Of a stretch of DNA of 17,160 bases, positions 7,041 through 14,442 are shown piece by piece. How positions within the stretch are numbered: the stretch's first letter is position 1; each line of letters opens with the position of its first letter. The position numbers and the translations under genes were made by a program. The stretch is taken from positions 1-17,160 of the forward strand of contig JACMIS010000119.1 in the NCBI GenBank assembly GCA_014381035.1, read 5' to 3'. The stretch is from Armatimonadota bacterium. GTDB taxonomy: Bacteria; Armatimonadota; Armatimonadia; Armatimonadales; Armatimonadaceae. The notes under the pieces are model-generated. The model was not told where the DNA came from. It worked only from the letters and a program-made list of their open reading frames with translations, and did not search any database.

Positions 7041-8171
7041 TTAGGTATCCTTTGTTTTCTTGCCCGCGCCGCCAAATCGTGCGTGCATCCCCTGTTTTAG
7101 ACCCAACTCCATTGCTAAAGTTGCCCGCGCCGTTAGTGTTGCCATAGGCACACCGATTCCACGCCTTCCTGCTATCAAGTGCGTGTTATGAACATCTACC
7201 GCGCCCCACGCGTACTTATACGACTCGTTTCCGCGCAAGAAATCGAACGCTTTGGCACCGTCCACTTCGATGGCATAACGGATCGCCCGCGCCGTTAGAA
7301 CAGAGCCGATGGAAAAACGGGCGAGTTCGGGTTCGAAACCACCGAGATAGTAGTAGGTCGTGTCGCCTTTGTGGAAGCAATACAGGGTCGCTTCCGTGCG
7401 CCCGTCGAGCGTGAGCGTGTGCAGACGCAGGAATCCCCCGGCGAGAAGCGATTGCGCCATATCGTAATGGAAACGTCGCGCGGACGCGTGCGCGAACGCT
7501 CCCGGCAGCCATCGGGCATTCCATCGCCTCTGATGGAGCGCGAAGAAGGCTTCCGTATCCTCCGCGATAGTTTCAGTATTCGCTACCGCGAAAACGACAG
7601 CCTTGAAATGCTTCTGTAGGTTACGCTCGTAATAGCCGATGTTCGCACGACGCTTTTTCCCCAGACTGCGCGTGTATTCGTCCCACGTGGAAGGCAGAGA
7701 AGCGGAAGGACACGCCTCGCCGGTGATCGAGGCAACAGTCGCATCCCCCACGCTTGTCTGGGCAGCCGACAGATGCGTGGCAAGAACGCCGCCGGGTCGC
7801 GCCTGTTTCACATCCAAACGGAAGGAGCGTCCGTCTCCGGCGAGCCACGTCAACAAGGCATGAACCACCGCTTGTTCGTGCTCGGGATGGGCGATGATGT
7901 CGAGGTAGTCGGCATCGCCCTCGCCAAGCGGCTGCAATTCCTTCGTGAGCGGGTCGCGCCATAACAGGGCGTATCCGACGTTTCCGGCACCTTCCGTGAA
8001 CTGCAGGGCGAGAAAACGGCGTCCGCGCCCGCCCCGATGACGCCACCATGCCGCGTTCCACTCCCAGGTCTGAAACGCGCTCGCGCGAGGGGAGGAGGCA
8101 ACGAGGCGGCGCACGTCGGATTGATGCGCGGCGGCGAAATGGTCGAAGTCAGTGAGGGTGCGTATGTCCAA
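7041..8171 (-). CDS. CelD/BcsL (FemAB-like) GNAT-family acyltransferase
   Basis: The 376-residue protein resembles the large two-lobed GNAT proteins called CelD, BcsL or Acetyltransf_6. Telltale segments are FQTWEWNAAWWRH near residue 35, SLGKKRRANIGYYERNL near 170, HQRRWNARWLPGAF near 210, and a second lobe with ATLYCFHKGDTTYYYLGGFEPELARFSIG-like strands near 270 (the full match runs in short pieces). It ends with FDFLRGNESYKYAWGA near 325, a hallmark of the family. Members occur in exopolysaccharide and envelope gene clusters; the acyl or aminoacyl donor is generally not known. The start is TTG 8171, with no clear Shine-Dalgarno and a TACTAT hexamer ending 9 nt upstream. It is the first gene of the four-gene minus-strand operon. 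The family call is good; the reaction is unknown. Confidence 0.82.
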   Translation of the reverse strand: MDIRTLTDFDHFAAAHQSDVRRLVASSPRASAFQTWEWNAAWWRHRGGRGRRFLALQFTEGAGNVGYALLWRDPLTKELQPLGEGDADYLDIIAHPEHEQAVVHALLTWLAGDGRSFRLDVKQARPGGVLATHLSAAQTSVGDATVASITGEACPSASLPSTWDEYTRSLGKKRRANIGYYERNLQKHFKAVVFAVANTETIAEDTEAFFALHQRRWNARWLPGAFAHASARRFHYDMAQSLLAGGFLRLHTLTLDGRTEATLYCFHKGDTTYYYLGGFEPELARFSIGSVLTARAIRYAIEVDGAKAFDFLRGNESYKYAWGAVDVHNTHLIAGRRGIGVPMATLTARATLAMELGLKQGMHARFGGAGKKTKDT

Positions 8172-8180
8172 GCCGGGGTT

Positions 8181-8186
8181 ATAGTA
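8181..8186 (-). promoter_or_regulatory. Possible -10 element of the acyltransferase operon
   Basis: On the minus strand TACTAT ends 9 nt before TTG 8171. A weak GACAAC lies 18 bp upstream as a possible -35. The spacing matches the other TANNNT-to-start distances in this window and suggests a leaderless message. Low certainty. Confidence 0.3.
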
Positions 8187-8293
8187 CCGTATAAATTACA
8201 GGTAGTTGTCACATACTGTTTCGATCCGACGTATCTCTACCAGCTATTTTCGCGTTTATTGGACAAACACGCAAACATAGGTTAAACTTTAGC

Positions 8294-8313
8294 GGGGAAA
8301 CTGAAACTTCCCC
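8294..8313. repeat. Inverted repeat centred on the ECF -35
   Basis: GGGGAA (8294-8299) and TTCCCC (8308-8313) form a perfect 6 bp inverted repeat with an 8 nt centre that contains the TGAAAC -35. It could be a dimeric repressor site or a small hairpin. No run of T follows, so it is not a terminator. Confidence 0.4.
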
Positions 8314-8327
8314 TGTCAAAAAGCGTC
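8302..8327 (+). promoter_or_regulatory. ECF-sigma-type promoter upstream of the sigma factor gene
   Basis: TGAAAC (8302-8307), 16 bp, then CGTC (8324-8327) matches the promoter layout used by many ECF sigma factors, for example the Bacillus SigW/SigM class. Transcription would begin near 8334. ECF genes are commonly autoregulated, so this is probably the sigma factor's own promoter and may drive the envelope genes after it. Confidence 0.6.
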
Positions 8328-8425
8328 TACCAGAGGGATACGCCATAGGTTTTTCGGGTTGTTTACACGAGATAAATGGCACGAGAAAACGCGAAAGGCG
8401 AGAAAGAAGCGCGAGCAAACCAACA

Positions 8426-9271
8426 ATGGGGGCAGCGACGGCAATAATTACACGGGAGGAGTCTCCCTTCCTTAGCATGTGGAGCGCGATCTGCGCGGCA
8501 GTCGCCGCGCCGCGACCGGGACGTGCGTTGCCGTTTATGAAACCCTCCTCCCTTGCCCCACCCGCGCGACCGGCAGCCGGTTCGGCACCACCGCCGCATT
8601 CGGGACGTGACCTTCCGCCGAGCCGGGGAGGACAATCAAGCGTGGATGAGCCGTCTGTGGCGGCTACGCCGTCGTCTGCGACGATGGAACGCCCCGTTCC
8701 ATCATCGGCGACTGCGATAGACGATGACCGTAAATTAACTTTCGAACAGATTCACAAAAAGTACCAGCCGAAAATATACAACCTGATCCTGCGAATCATC
8801 GGCGATCACGAGGATGCCGAGGACTTGACCGTAGAAACGTTCGTGAACGCGTTCCGCGCCTGGGATCGGTTCCGGGGCGATGCCCGCGTTTCGACCTGGC
8901 TCCACCAGATCGCCGTCAATAACTGCAAGAACCGTTTCAAACAGCGCGACCGTCAGCGTGAACGCGAGCCGGTGAGTCTGGACGACGGGATCGAGACCGA
9001 TTCGGGCGAGCTCGGACGCGAAGTCGCCGACTGGCGCAATGTCCCCGAGCAGGCGTTGATGGACAAGGAGTTCGCCGCACGTTTGCACCGCGCCGTGGAA
9101 TCCTTGAAACCGGACTATAAGGTCGTATTCGTACTCGCCGAGGTGGATGACCTCTCGTATGATGAAATCGCACGCGTCACCGATCTTACGGTGCCCGCTG
9201 TGAAGACGCGTCTACACCGGGCGCGAAACATGGTCCGACAAAAACTCGAACCCTATTACCGCGGACTATAG
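8426..9271 (+). CDS. ECF-family RNA polymerase sigma factor
   Basis: This encodes a group 4 (ECF, sigma-70 family) sigma factor. Region 2 spans about residues 103-178 (LTFEQIHKKYQPKIYNLILR, DHEDAEDLTVETFVNAFRAW, STWLHQIAVNNCKNRF). Region 4 spans about 222-277 (LHRAVESLKPDYKVVFVLAE, LSYDEIARVTDLTVPAVKTR, LHRARNMV). The conserved core is about 180 residues, but the frame is open to ATG 8426, which would give 281 residues with an 85-100 residue Pro/Ala/Ser-rich N-terminus. ATGs at 8477, 8537 and 8684 are alternatives. ATG 8684 gives 195 residues, normal for the family; none has a good ribosome site. No anti-sigma gene is adjacent. The next gene on the strand is bamA, 90 bp on, so envelope stress control is the natural hypothesis. 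Confidence 0.9.
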   Translation: MGAATAIITREESPFLSMWSAICAAVAAPRPGRALPFMKPSSLAPPARPAAGSAPPPHSGRDLPPSRGGQSSVDEPSVAATPSSATMERPVPSSATAIDDDRKLTFEQIHKKYQPKIYNLILRIIGDHEDAEDLTVETFVNAFRAWDRFRGDARVSTWLHQIAVNNCKNRFKQRDRQREREPVSLDDGIETDSGELGREVADWRNVPEQALMDKEFAARLHRAVESLKPDYKVVFVLAEVDDLSYDEIARVTDLTVPAVKTRLHRARNMVRQKLEPYYRGL

Positions 9272-9279
9272 TCATAACA

Positions 9280-9310
9280 CCTGCCGCAAGCAAAAAACGT
9301 GCGCGGCAGG
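9280..9310 (+). other. Hairpin between the sigma factor gene and bamA
   Basis: CCTGCCGC (9280-9287) pairs perfectly with GCGGCAGG (9303-9310) around a 15 nt A-rich loop. No T run follows directly, so a terminator is unlikely; an mRNA-processing, attenuation or stability element is possible. It covers the GTG at 9299 and argues against that codon as the bamA start. Confidence 0.4.
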
Positions 9311-9361
9311 GCGCGGAAACTCCCCCGCCTTTCAACTTTTTTCGGAGATTTAGCACCACCG

Positions 9362-11281
9362 ATGTTTGACCGTTTTCGTTTCGGCACGTCTGCCGCTCTC
9401 GCTGTTGTTCTGCCAGCCATTTTTTGCGCCTCAAGCGCACACGCCCAGGAAGGGCAAACCGTCGCGGAAGTCGAGATCCGCGGCACTGTCCGCACCGCCA
9501 CGCAAGTGGCGCGTACCGCCGCCGCCAGCGCGGGCATCAAGGACGGCGCCCCCTTCGCCTCCACCGCGTTCACCGAAGCCCGGCAACGAATCCGCGAGAT
9601 CGGGTTGTATGCGTCCGTGTTCGGGCGCTTCGAAACCACCGCGGACGGTCGCCTACGGGTAATTTTCGAGGTCGTCGAGAACGAGGTCGTCAAGCAGATT
9701 GTCTTGACCGGCAATAAATCCATTAAAACCAAAGACCTGTTGCCGAAACTGCAAACCACTCCCGACACTGTTCTGAACTCAGTGACGCTGGATCAAGACC
9801 TTCTGCGGATCCAGCAGGAGTATCAAGGGCGGGGATTCGCCGCGCTGGTTACCAACGAAGTCGGGATCGACCCGAAGACCGGGATCCTCACGATTCCGAT
9901 ACTCGAAACCGTGGTCGAATCCATCGAGATCGAAGGGATCAAGAAAACACGTTCCACGGTCGTCACCCGTGAAATGCGCACCAAAGTCGGCGAGCCATTC
10001 AACCGGAATACGATCCAGCGCGACCTGCAACGCATCTATAACCTCGGCTTGTTCGCGAACGTCGAAGGATGGCGCGGCGAGGACGGCTCCGATTTAGGAC
10101 AGGTCCGCCTTGTAGTCCCGGTTCAGGAGCAGCGCACCGGGCAGGTCGGCGTGTCCGTCGGCTACTCCGTGCGCCAGCGGTTGACCGGAACCCTGTCGCT
10201 CAACGAGAACAACTTCCAGGGACGCGGGCAGACGCTCAACCTTTCGTGGACCGTGGGCGGGATTTCCTCGCGCAACCAGTTCGACCTCGGCTTCACCGAA
10301 CCGTGGATAGATAAACGCAACACCTCGCTATCGGCGAACATTTACAACCGGTTCGCGTTCCGCTTCAACCGTGCGTTATCGAGCAACCTGACCTCGGGCA
10401 CAAACGACGATCAGTATTACGAGGAACGCCAGGGCGGTTCGGTGACTGTCGCACGCCCCCTGTCGGATTTTAGCCGCGCTTTCGCGTCGTTCCGCGCCGA
10501 GAATGTGCGGGCGAACAACCTGCAAGCGAACTACGACCAACTGACGGTGGATGAGATCAACAATATTCGCGGGTCCCTGGTTTCGCGAGGAAATGTTTCG
10601 TCGGTGACGCTACGCGGGGTGAACAACACCCGTGACAACGAACAAGACCCGGCAAGCGGAATTTACATCTCTCCCGCCCTGGAGTTCGGCACAGGCAACT
10701 ACGATTATCAGGACCCGCGCTCGAACCCGTTGTTCATTGATGATGCGACCACACCCGGCGTCCCTCGCGCTATCGTGGAAACGCGGAATCAGAGCGGGTC
10801 CTTCACCAAGGGGAACATCGACCTCCGTTTCTACTACCCACTCGACGGCAAGAAACGCGATCTGGCTGATTTGAAGAAGCCGAAGACGGTGTTTGCGTCT
10901 CGCCTGCTAATGGGCACCTCGACCGGCAACATCGGATTTTCCGAACAGTACTTCATGGGCGGCGCGGACAACCTGCGTGGGTACAACGATGACCGGTTCT
11001 GGGGCAACAATATATTCCTCGTATCGAGCGAACTACGCTTCCCGCTCGACCGCAAATCAGGAACGCTGAACGGCGTCTTTTTCGTAGATGTTGGAGATGC
11101 GTGGGGCGCGAATGGATTCAACCGCGAAAATATCGCGGGCTTCGAGCAACACGGCAACTTCTCGCCCCGTATCGGTCTCGGCATCGGGGTGCGGGTCAAA
11201 ACCCCCGTTGGACCCGTGCGCCTCGATTACGGTATCGGCGAAACGAACCGCACCCACTTTTCAATAGGTCAGGCGTTCTAA
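9362..11281 (+). CDS. bamA: BamA/Omp85-family outer-membrane assembly protein
   Basis: The 639-residue protein should insert beta-barrel proteins into the outer membrane. From ATG 9362 it begins with a signal peptide (about 1-28, cleavage after SSAHA). Three POTRA domains follow (about 33-108, 108-184, 184-258; the last includes YNLGLFANVEG). A C-terminal 16-strand-type barrel spans about 260-639. The barrel has GGADNLRGYNDD near 545, equivalent to the conserved (V)RGY motif, and ends in an aromatic-rich strand with terminal Phe, as BAM substrates do. E. coli BamA has five POTRAs and about 810 residues; three-POTRA forms occur in other phyla. ATG 9362 is preferred to GTG 9299 because it starts a clean signal peptide. 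It is followed by skp at 19 bp. Omp85 relatives such as TamA are possible, but the gene neighbours favour BamA. Confidence 0.92.
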   Translation: MFDRFRFGTSAALAVVLPAIFCASSAHAQEGQTVAEVEIRGTVRTATQVARTAAASAGIKDGAPFASTAFTEARQRIREIGLYASVFGRFETTADGRLRVIFEVVENEVVKQIVLTGNKSIKTKDLLPKLQTTPDTVLNSVTLDQDLLRIQQEYQGRGFAALVTNEVGIDPKTGILTIPILETVVESIEIEGIKKTRSTVVTREMRTKVGEPFNRNTIQRDLQRIYNLGLFANVEGWRGEDGSDLGQVRLVVPVQEQRTGQVGVSVGYSVRQRLTGTLSLNENNFQGRGQTLNLSWTVGGISSRNQFDLGFTEPWIDKRNTSLSANIYNRFAFRFNRALSSNLTSGTNDDQYYEERQGGSVTVARPLSDFSRAFASFRAENVRANNLQANYDQLTVDEINNIRGSLVSRGNVSSVTLRGVNNTRDNEQDPASGIYISPALEFGTGNYDYQDPRSNPLFIDDATTPGVPRAIVETRNQSGSFTKGNIDLRFYYPLDGKKRDLADLKKPKTVFASRLLMGTSTGNIGFSEQYFMGGADNLRGYNDDRFWGNNIFLVSSELRFPLDRKSGTLNGVFFVDVGDAWGANGFNRENIAGFEQHGNFSPRIGLGIGVRVKTPVGPVRLDYGIGETNRTHFSIGQAF

Positions 11282-11292
11282 AATCGCCTTTT

Positions 11293-11298
11293 AAGGAG
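11293..11298 (+). promoter_or_regulatory. Ribosome binding site of the skp/ompH-like gene
   Basis: AAGGAG lies only 2 nt before ATG 11301 but 8 nt before an in-frame TTG at 11307. The spacing suggests translation may begin at TTG 11307, shortening the signal peptide by two residues. Confidence 0.55.
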
Positions 11299-11300
11299 TT

Positions 11301-11981
11301 ATGTTTTTGATTACAGTATTTCCCGCTCTGAAAAAGTCCCTGCTACCGATTATTGGTATCACAGCGAGTGTGCTGATTGGCGGGGGCACCTTTGCCCTTC
11401 CGGCGATTGCCGCGCCCGCCGCCGCTGATGTCGCGCAATTCGGCATGGTGGACATCAACAAGGTATTAAACGAATCGAAATCGCGCACCTCGGTATCCAG
11501 CGAACTGCAACGCACGGAGAGAAGTTATACGGCGATCCTGCAACGACTCGCACAAGGGTCGGCACGCTTCCTGACCGACGCGGAGATCACAGAATTGGGT
11601 ACACTCTACGAGAAAGATAAGCCGACAGAAGCAGAGCAAAAACGCATCAGCCAACTCGAAGAGAAGGGGGATCAGCAAAAGCGAGAAATGACGACCCTTC
11701 AAAACACGCCGAAGCCGGATGAAGCACAGGCGGCGCGATTTTCGCTGCTGAGTGATACGTATGAAAAAGGAGGAGCCTCCTTGCAACAGTTCAACCGTTC
11801 ACTGAGTGCGAAACTTCAGGATAAAGTTCGTGATGCGGAGCAGAAGGCACTGGTCGCCGTGCGTGCCGCAGTGGCGAAAGTCGCGAAAACAAAAGGGTTA
11901 GCGGTCGTTTTCACCGGCGACATCGCGATCTATGCGACGATAGACATTACCGACGATGTGGTTAAAGAAGTCAACAAGTAA
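11301..11981 (+). CDS. OmpH/Skp-family periplasmic chaperone
   Basis: The 226-residue protein has a signal peptide (about 1-37, ending near PAIAAPAAA). The OmpH start motif FGMVDINKVLNESK (48-61) follows, the position where Skp proteins begin their small beta body. Long charged helices come next (about 65-190, rich in Glu, Lys and Gln) and form the tentacles of the trimeric chaperone. The C-terminal strand region GLAVVFTGDIAIYATIDITDDVV matches the usual OmpH ending in short pieces. It is longer than E. coli Skp (161 residues), largely in the helical part. It is expected to hold unfolded outer-membrane proteins in the periplasm for BamA. It lies 19 bp after bamA and overlaps the start of the lipoprotein gene by 26 bp, so the genes are co-transcribed. 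Confidence 0.85.
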   Translation: MFLITVFPALKKSLLPIIGITASVLIGGGTFALPAIAAPAAADVAQFGMVDINKVLNESKSRTSVSSELQRTERSYTAILQRLAQGSARFLTDAEITELGTLYEKDKPTEAEQKRISQLEEKGDQQKREMTTLQNTPKPDEAQAARFSLLSDTYEKGGASLQQFNRSLSAKLQDKVRDAEQKALVAVRAAVAKVAKTKGLAVVFTGDIAIYATIDITDDVVKEVNK

Positions 11982-13239
11982 GCAAGCAAACCGGTACCAA
12001 TGGTCTATTCCTTTCGTATCGGTGCCGGTTCTGTTTGCCATTATACTCGCTGGTTGCGCGCCTCCGCGTGCCGCAAAGCCTGCCCCGAAGCCCCAACGTG
12101 CTTATGTAAGGCTTCAAACCCTCACCGAAGCGCACCCGCTAACGCCGTCCTTGCGCGAACTGGACGCCATTGCGGAGCGGATTCGCCGTGACAGCGTCGC
12201 CCGACCGGTTGCGCCGCTGATCCGAGTCAGGTTCGCTCCCCTATCCTCGCAGACCGCCAATATAACCGATATACAGCGCAACACGGGGGCAAGAAACAGC
12301 CTCCGCCGGAACGCAGAAACCACTTTGTCGCGCTATATCACCGCGTTGCGCAACACCAATCAAAGAATCCGCGACGAGAAACGCTCCGAACTCGAAGGCA
12401 TCGCTCGTGCTCGTAGTGCCGAACAAGAAGCGGAGGCACGAGCAAGTATCGAGAACGAGACCCGCCTCGCGATAGCCGCACGCTCGGACACCGCCCGCGA
12501 TACCCGCATCCGCCGAAACGCGGCGCGGTTGAACCTGAGTAACAACAACATCATTTCCGTGGCACGCGACCCGGAAACGAACCTTCCCAGCGAAAAAAGG
12601 TTGGAAGCGCAGATCGCGACGTTGCGGGAGCGCGAAGCAAATCCGCCTCCGACAGATGAAGAGCCGTTTTTAACCAGTGACGAGGCACGTATGACGAAAC
12701 TGCTCCGTGATCTGGAAGCACAATTGGCAAAAATTCGCGCTGCGAACGAGCGGGATACCACATTCAATAATGGTTTGATAGCCGACGCCATTGCCACGAT
12801 CCGCTCCGACAATGCGATCTGGGTGGAAGAGCAGCTGGCAAAATTACCGATGCGTGATCAAAGTCGGTCGGAGTTAGCAGCTATCCGTAGTGAACTTGCC
12901 ATCCTCCTCCTGAACCTGCAACAAACCGAGCGTTTCACCCGGTCGAGTGTGTCGAAAATATCGGATCGAGGATCGTCTTCTCTTTCTGCAATTCCTTCTG
13001 TGGTAACGTCGTCACCTCTTACGGGCGATCTTTCCCGCCGCCTCTCGGCGGAACGTGCCGCGATCCGTACCACCATCCAACGCGACGTACTCGCCGCCGT
13101 GCGTGACGCCGGGCTTTCTCATAACATCGAACCAGTCTTCAGTTCTGCTTCTAATACACCCAACCGAACCGCCGATTTTCAGCGGTGGATTTTTGGTAAC
13201 GTTGACGCGATTACGCTGTCAAAACAATCAGCACCATAG
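11956..13239 (+). CDS. Unrecognised coiled-coil lipoprotein between skp and lpxD
   Basis: The 427-residue protein starts with a basic N-region, a hydrophobic core (about 19-30) and a lipobox ILAGC with Cys34, so it should be a lipid-anchored envelope protein. After a Pro/Ala/Lys linker most of the chain is Arg/Glu/Ala-rich predicted helix (about 90-190, 205-330, 365-395), likely coiled coil. The composition is unusually rich in Arg and Thr/Ser. I recognise no family. Its ATG overlaps the skp-like gene by 26 bp and lpxD follows after 81 bp, so it belongs to the outer-membrane assembly operon. It could be a lineage-specific partner of BamA or Skp, or an outer membrane-peptidoglycan tether; neither is shown by sequence. 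Confidence 0.8.
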   Translation: MWLKKSTSKQANRYQWSIPFVSVPVLFAIILAGCAPPRAAKPAPKPQRAYVRLQTLTEAHPLTPSLRELDAIAERIRRDSVARPVAPLIRVRFAPLSSQTANITDIQRNTGARNSLRRNAETTLSRYITALRNTNQRIRDEKRSELEGIARARSAEQEAEARASIENETRLAIAARSDTARDTRIRRNAARLNLSNNNIISVARDPETNLPSEKRLEAQIATLREREANPPPTDEEPFLTSDEARMTKLLRDLEAQLAKIRAANERDTTFNNGLIADAIATIRSDNAIWVEEQLAKLPMRDQSRSELAAIRSELAILLLNLQQTERFTRSSVSKISDRGSSSLSAIPSVVTSSPLTGDLSRRLSAERAAIRTTIQRDVLAAVRDAGLSHNIEPVFSSASNTPNRTADFQRWIFGNVDAITLSKQSAP

Positions 13240-13320
13240 TTAACAACCCTATTTGCGAAAATCGGGAACGCCACCATACAGTTATTGGTACTACTCGCGG
13301 TGCGGTGAACGGGCAACAAG

Positions 13321-14442
13321 ATGCCTCCGGGAAGCAGACGAAACACTTCGATGGTCAATCAGGAAAATATTTCTAACAAAGTACGCACGGTCAGCGAACT
13401 CGCGGATCTGGTGCAGGGGCGCGTTTTCGGCGATCCGCACACGGTGATTCGCGGTATCGCGGCGATTGAGGACGCACAGAGCGGCGATATTACGTTCGCG
13501 GAGAGTGTTCGCTTCCTCGCCAATGCCGCGCAATCGCAAGCGTCTGCCATCCTTACCCCGGAAGCAAACTTCGACGATGCTTTGGCGAACGGCGGGCTTT
13601 CCTCGAAAACGCTGATCCAGGTCGCGAACCCGCGCCTTGCTTTCGCGCAATTGCTGGATCTTTTCGCGCCCGAGCAGTATCAGAATCGCGAAATGCACCA
13701 CACGGCTGTCGTGGGTTCCGATTTCCGCCACGGTGCGAATGTTTCGGTCGGAGCGAACTGCGTGTTCGGTGAAAACGTTCGTCTTGGCGATAATGTCACG
13801 ATCCACCCGCTCGTTTTCCTGGGTGACGATGTCGAGATCGGCGATAATACCACGGTGTATCCGAATGTGTCGCTCCTGCGCGGCACTATCGTCGGCACGA
13901 ACTGTATTTTGCACAGCGGTTCCGTGCTCGGCGCGGATGGATACGGCTATCTGACTTCGGGCGGTAAGCATCGCAAAGTGCCCCAGATCGGCAACGTTGC
14001 GGTCGGTGATGATGTCGAGATCGGCGCGAATGTCACGATTGACCGCGCACGGACCGGCACGACACGCATCGGGCGCGGCACGAAGATTGATAATCTGGTT
14101 CATATCGGACACAACTGCGAAATCGGCGAGGACTGTTTGATTGTCGCGCAGGTCGGGCTTGCGGGCGGCGTCGAGACCGGCAGGAACGTTATCATCGCAG
14201 GTCAAGCGGGCGTTAAAGAGCAGGTCAAGATCGGCGACTACGCGGTTGTCAGCGCACAATCCGGCGTATTCGGCGACATCGCGGCAAAGAGCCACGTTTC
14301 CGGCTATCCGGCGCGACCGCACAAGGAAAGCCTGAAAACCAGCGCGGCGGCAAACCAACTGCCCGACTTGCTGAAAGCATTCCGCGAGATGGAAAAACGG
14401 GTCGCCGAACTCGAAGCGAAGTTAGCCGCGAAGGGTTCGTAA
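13321..14442 (+). CDS. lpxD: UDP-3-O-acylglucosamine N-acyltransferase (LpxD)
   Basis: LpxD adds the N-linked acyl chain from acyl-ACP to UDP-3-O-acylglucosamine, the third step of lipid A synthesis, in the cytoplasm. The 373-residue protein has the uridine-binding N-terminal domain (about 20-120), a long left-handed beta-helix of hexapeptide repeats (about 127-325) and a C-terminal helical extension. Hallmarks include GADGYGY (204-210), the catalytic His264 in VHIGHNCEIG, and NVTIDRA (237-243). The length matches the family (about 340-370). ATG 13351, ten codons later, is a possible alternative start; neither has a strong ribosome site. It overlaps lpxC by 1 bp (TAATG). The usual fabZ-lpxA neighbours are absent and lpxC follows instead. 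Confidence 0.95.
   Translation: MPPGSRRNTSMVNQENISNKVRTVSELADLVQGRVFGDPHTVIRGIAAIEDAQSGDITFAESVRFLANAAQSQASAILTPEANFDDALANGGLSSKTLIQVANPRLAFAQLLDLFAPEQYQNREMHHTAVVGSDFRHGANVSVGANCVFGENVRLGDNVTIHPLVFLGDDVEIGDNTTVYPNVSLLRGTIVGTNCILHSGSVLGADGYGYLTSGGKHRKVPQIGNVAVGDDVEIGANVTIDRARTGTTRIGRGTKIDNLVHIGHNCEIGEDCLIVAQVGLAGGVETGRNVIIAGQAGVKEQVKIGDYAVVSAQSGVFGDIAAKSHVSGYPARPHKESLKTSAAANQLPDLLKAFREMEKRVAELEAKLAAKGS

Noticed and set aside
8294..8313. Rho-independent terminator
   Set aside because: The stem is only 6 bp and is not followed by a T run; it sits within a promoter region.
9316..9350. GGAAACT near 9316 as an ECF promoter for bamA
   Set aside because: No CGTC or TCAAA-like -10 is found 15-17 bp downstream; the nearest candidate is too close.
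9299..9361. GTG 9299 as bamA start
   Set aside because: It would precede the signal peptide with 21 basic residues and lies in the loop/stem of a hairpin. ATG 9362 starts a normal signal peptide.
13253..13447. Small plus-strand frame across the lpxD start
   Set aside because: It has no ribosome site or recognisable features and overlaps LpxD in another frame.
13291..14358. Long open frame (355 codons) on the minus strand opposite lpxD
   Set aside because: LpxD on the plus strand has full-length family motifs and the catalytic His. The antisense frame is an Arg/Asp-rich shadow of a GC-rich gene with repeated hexapeptide codons.
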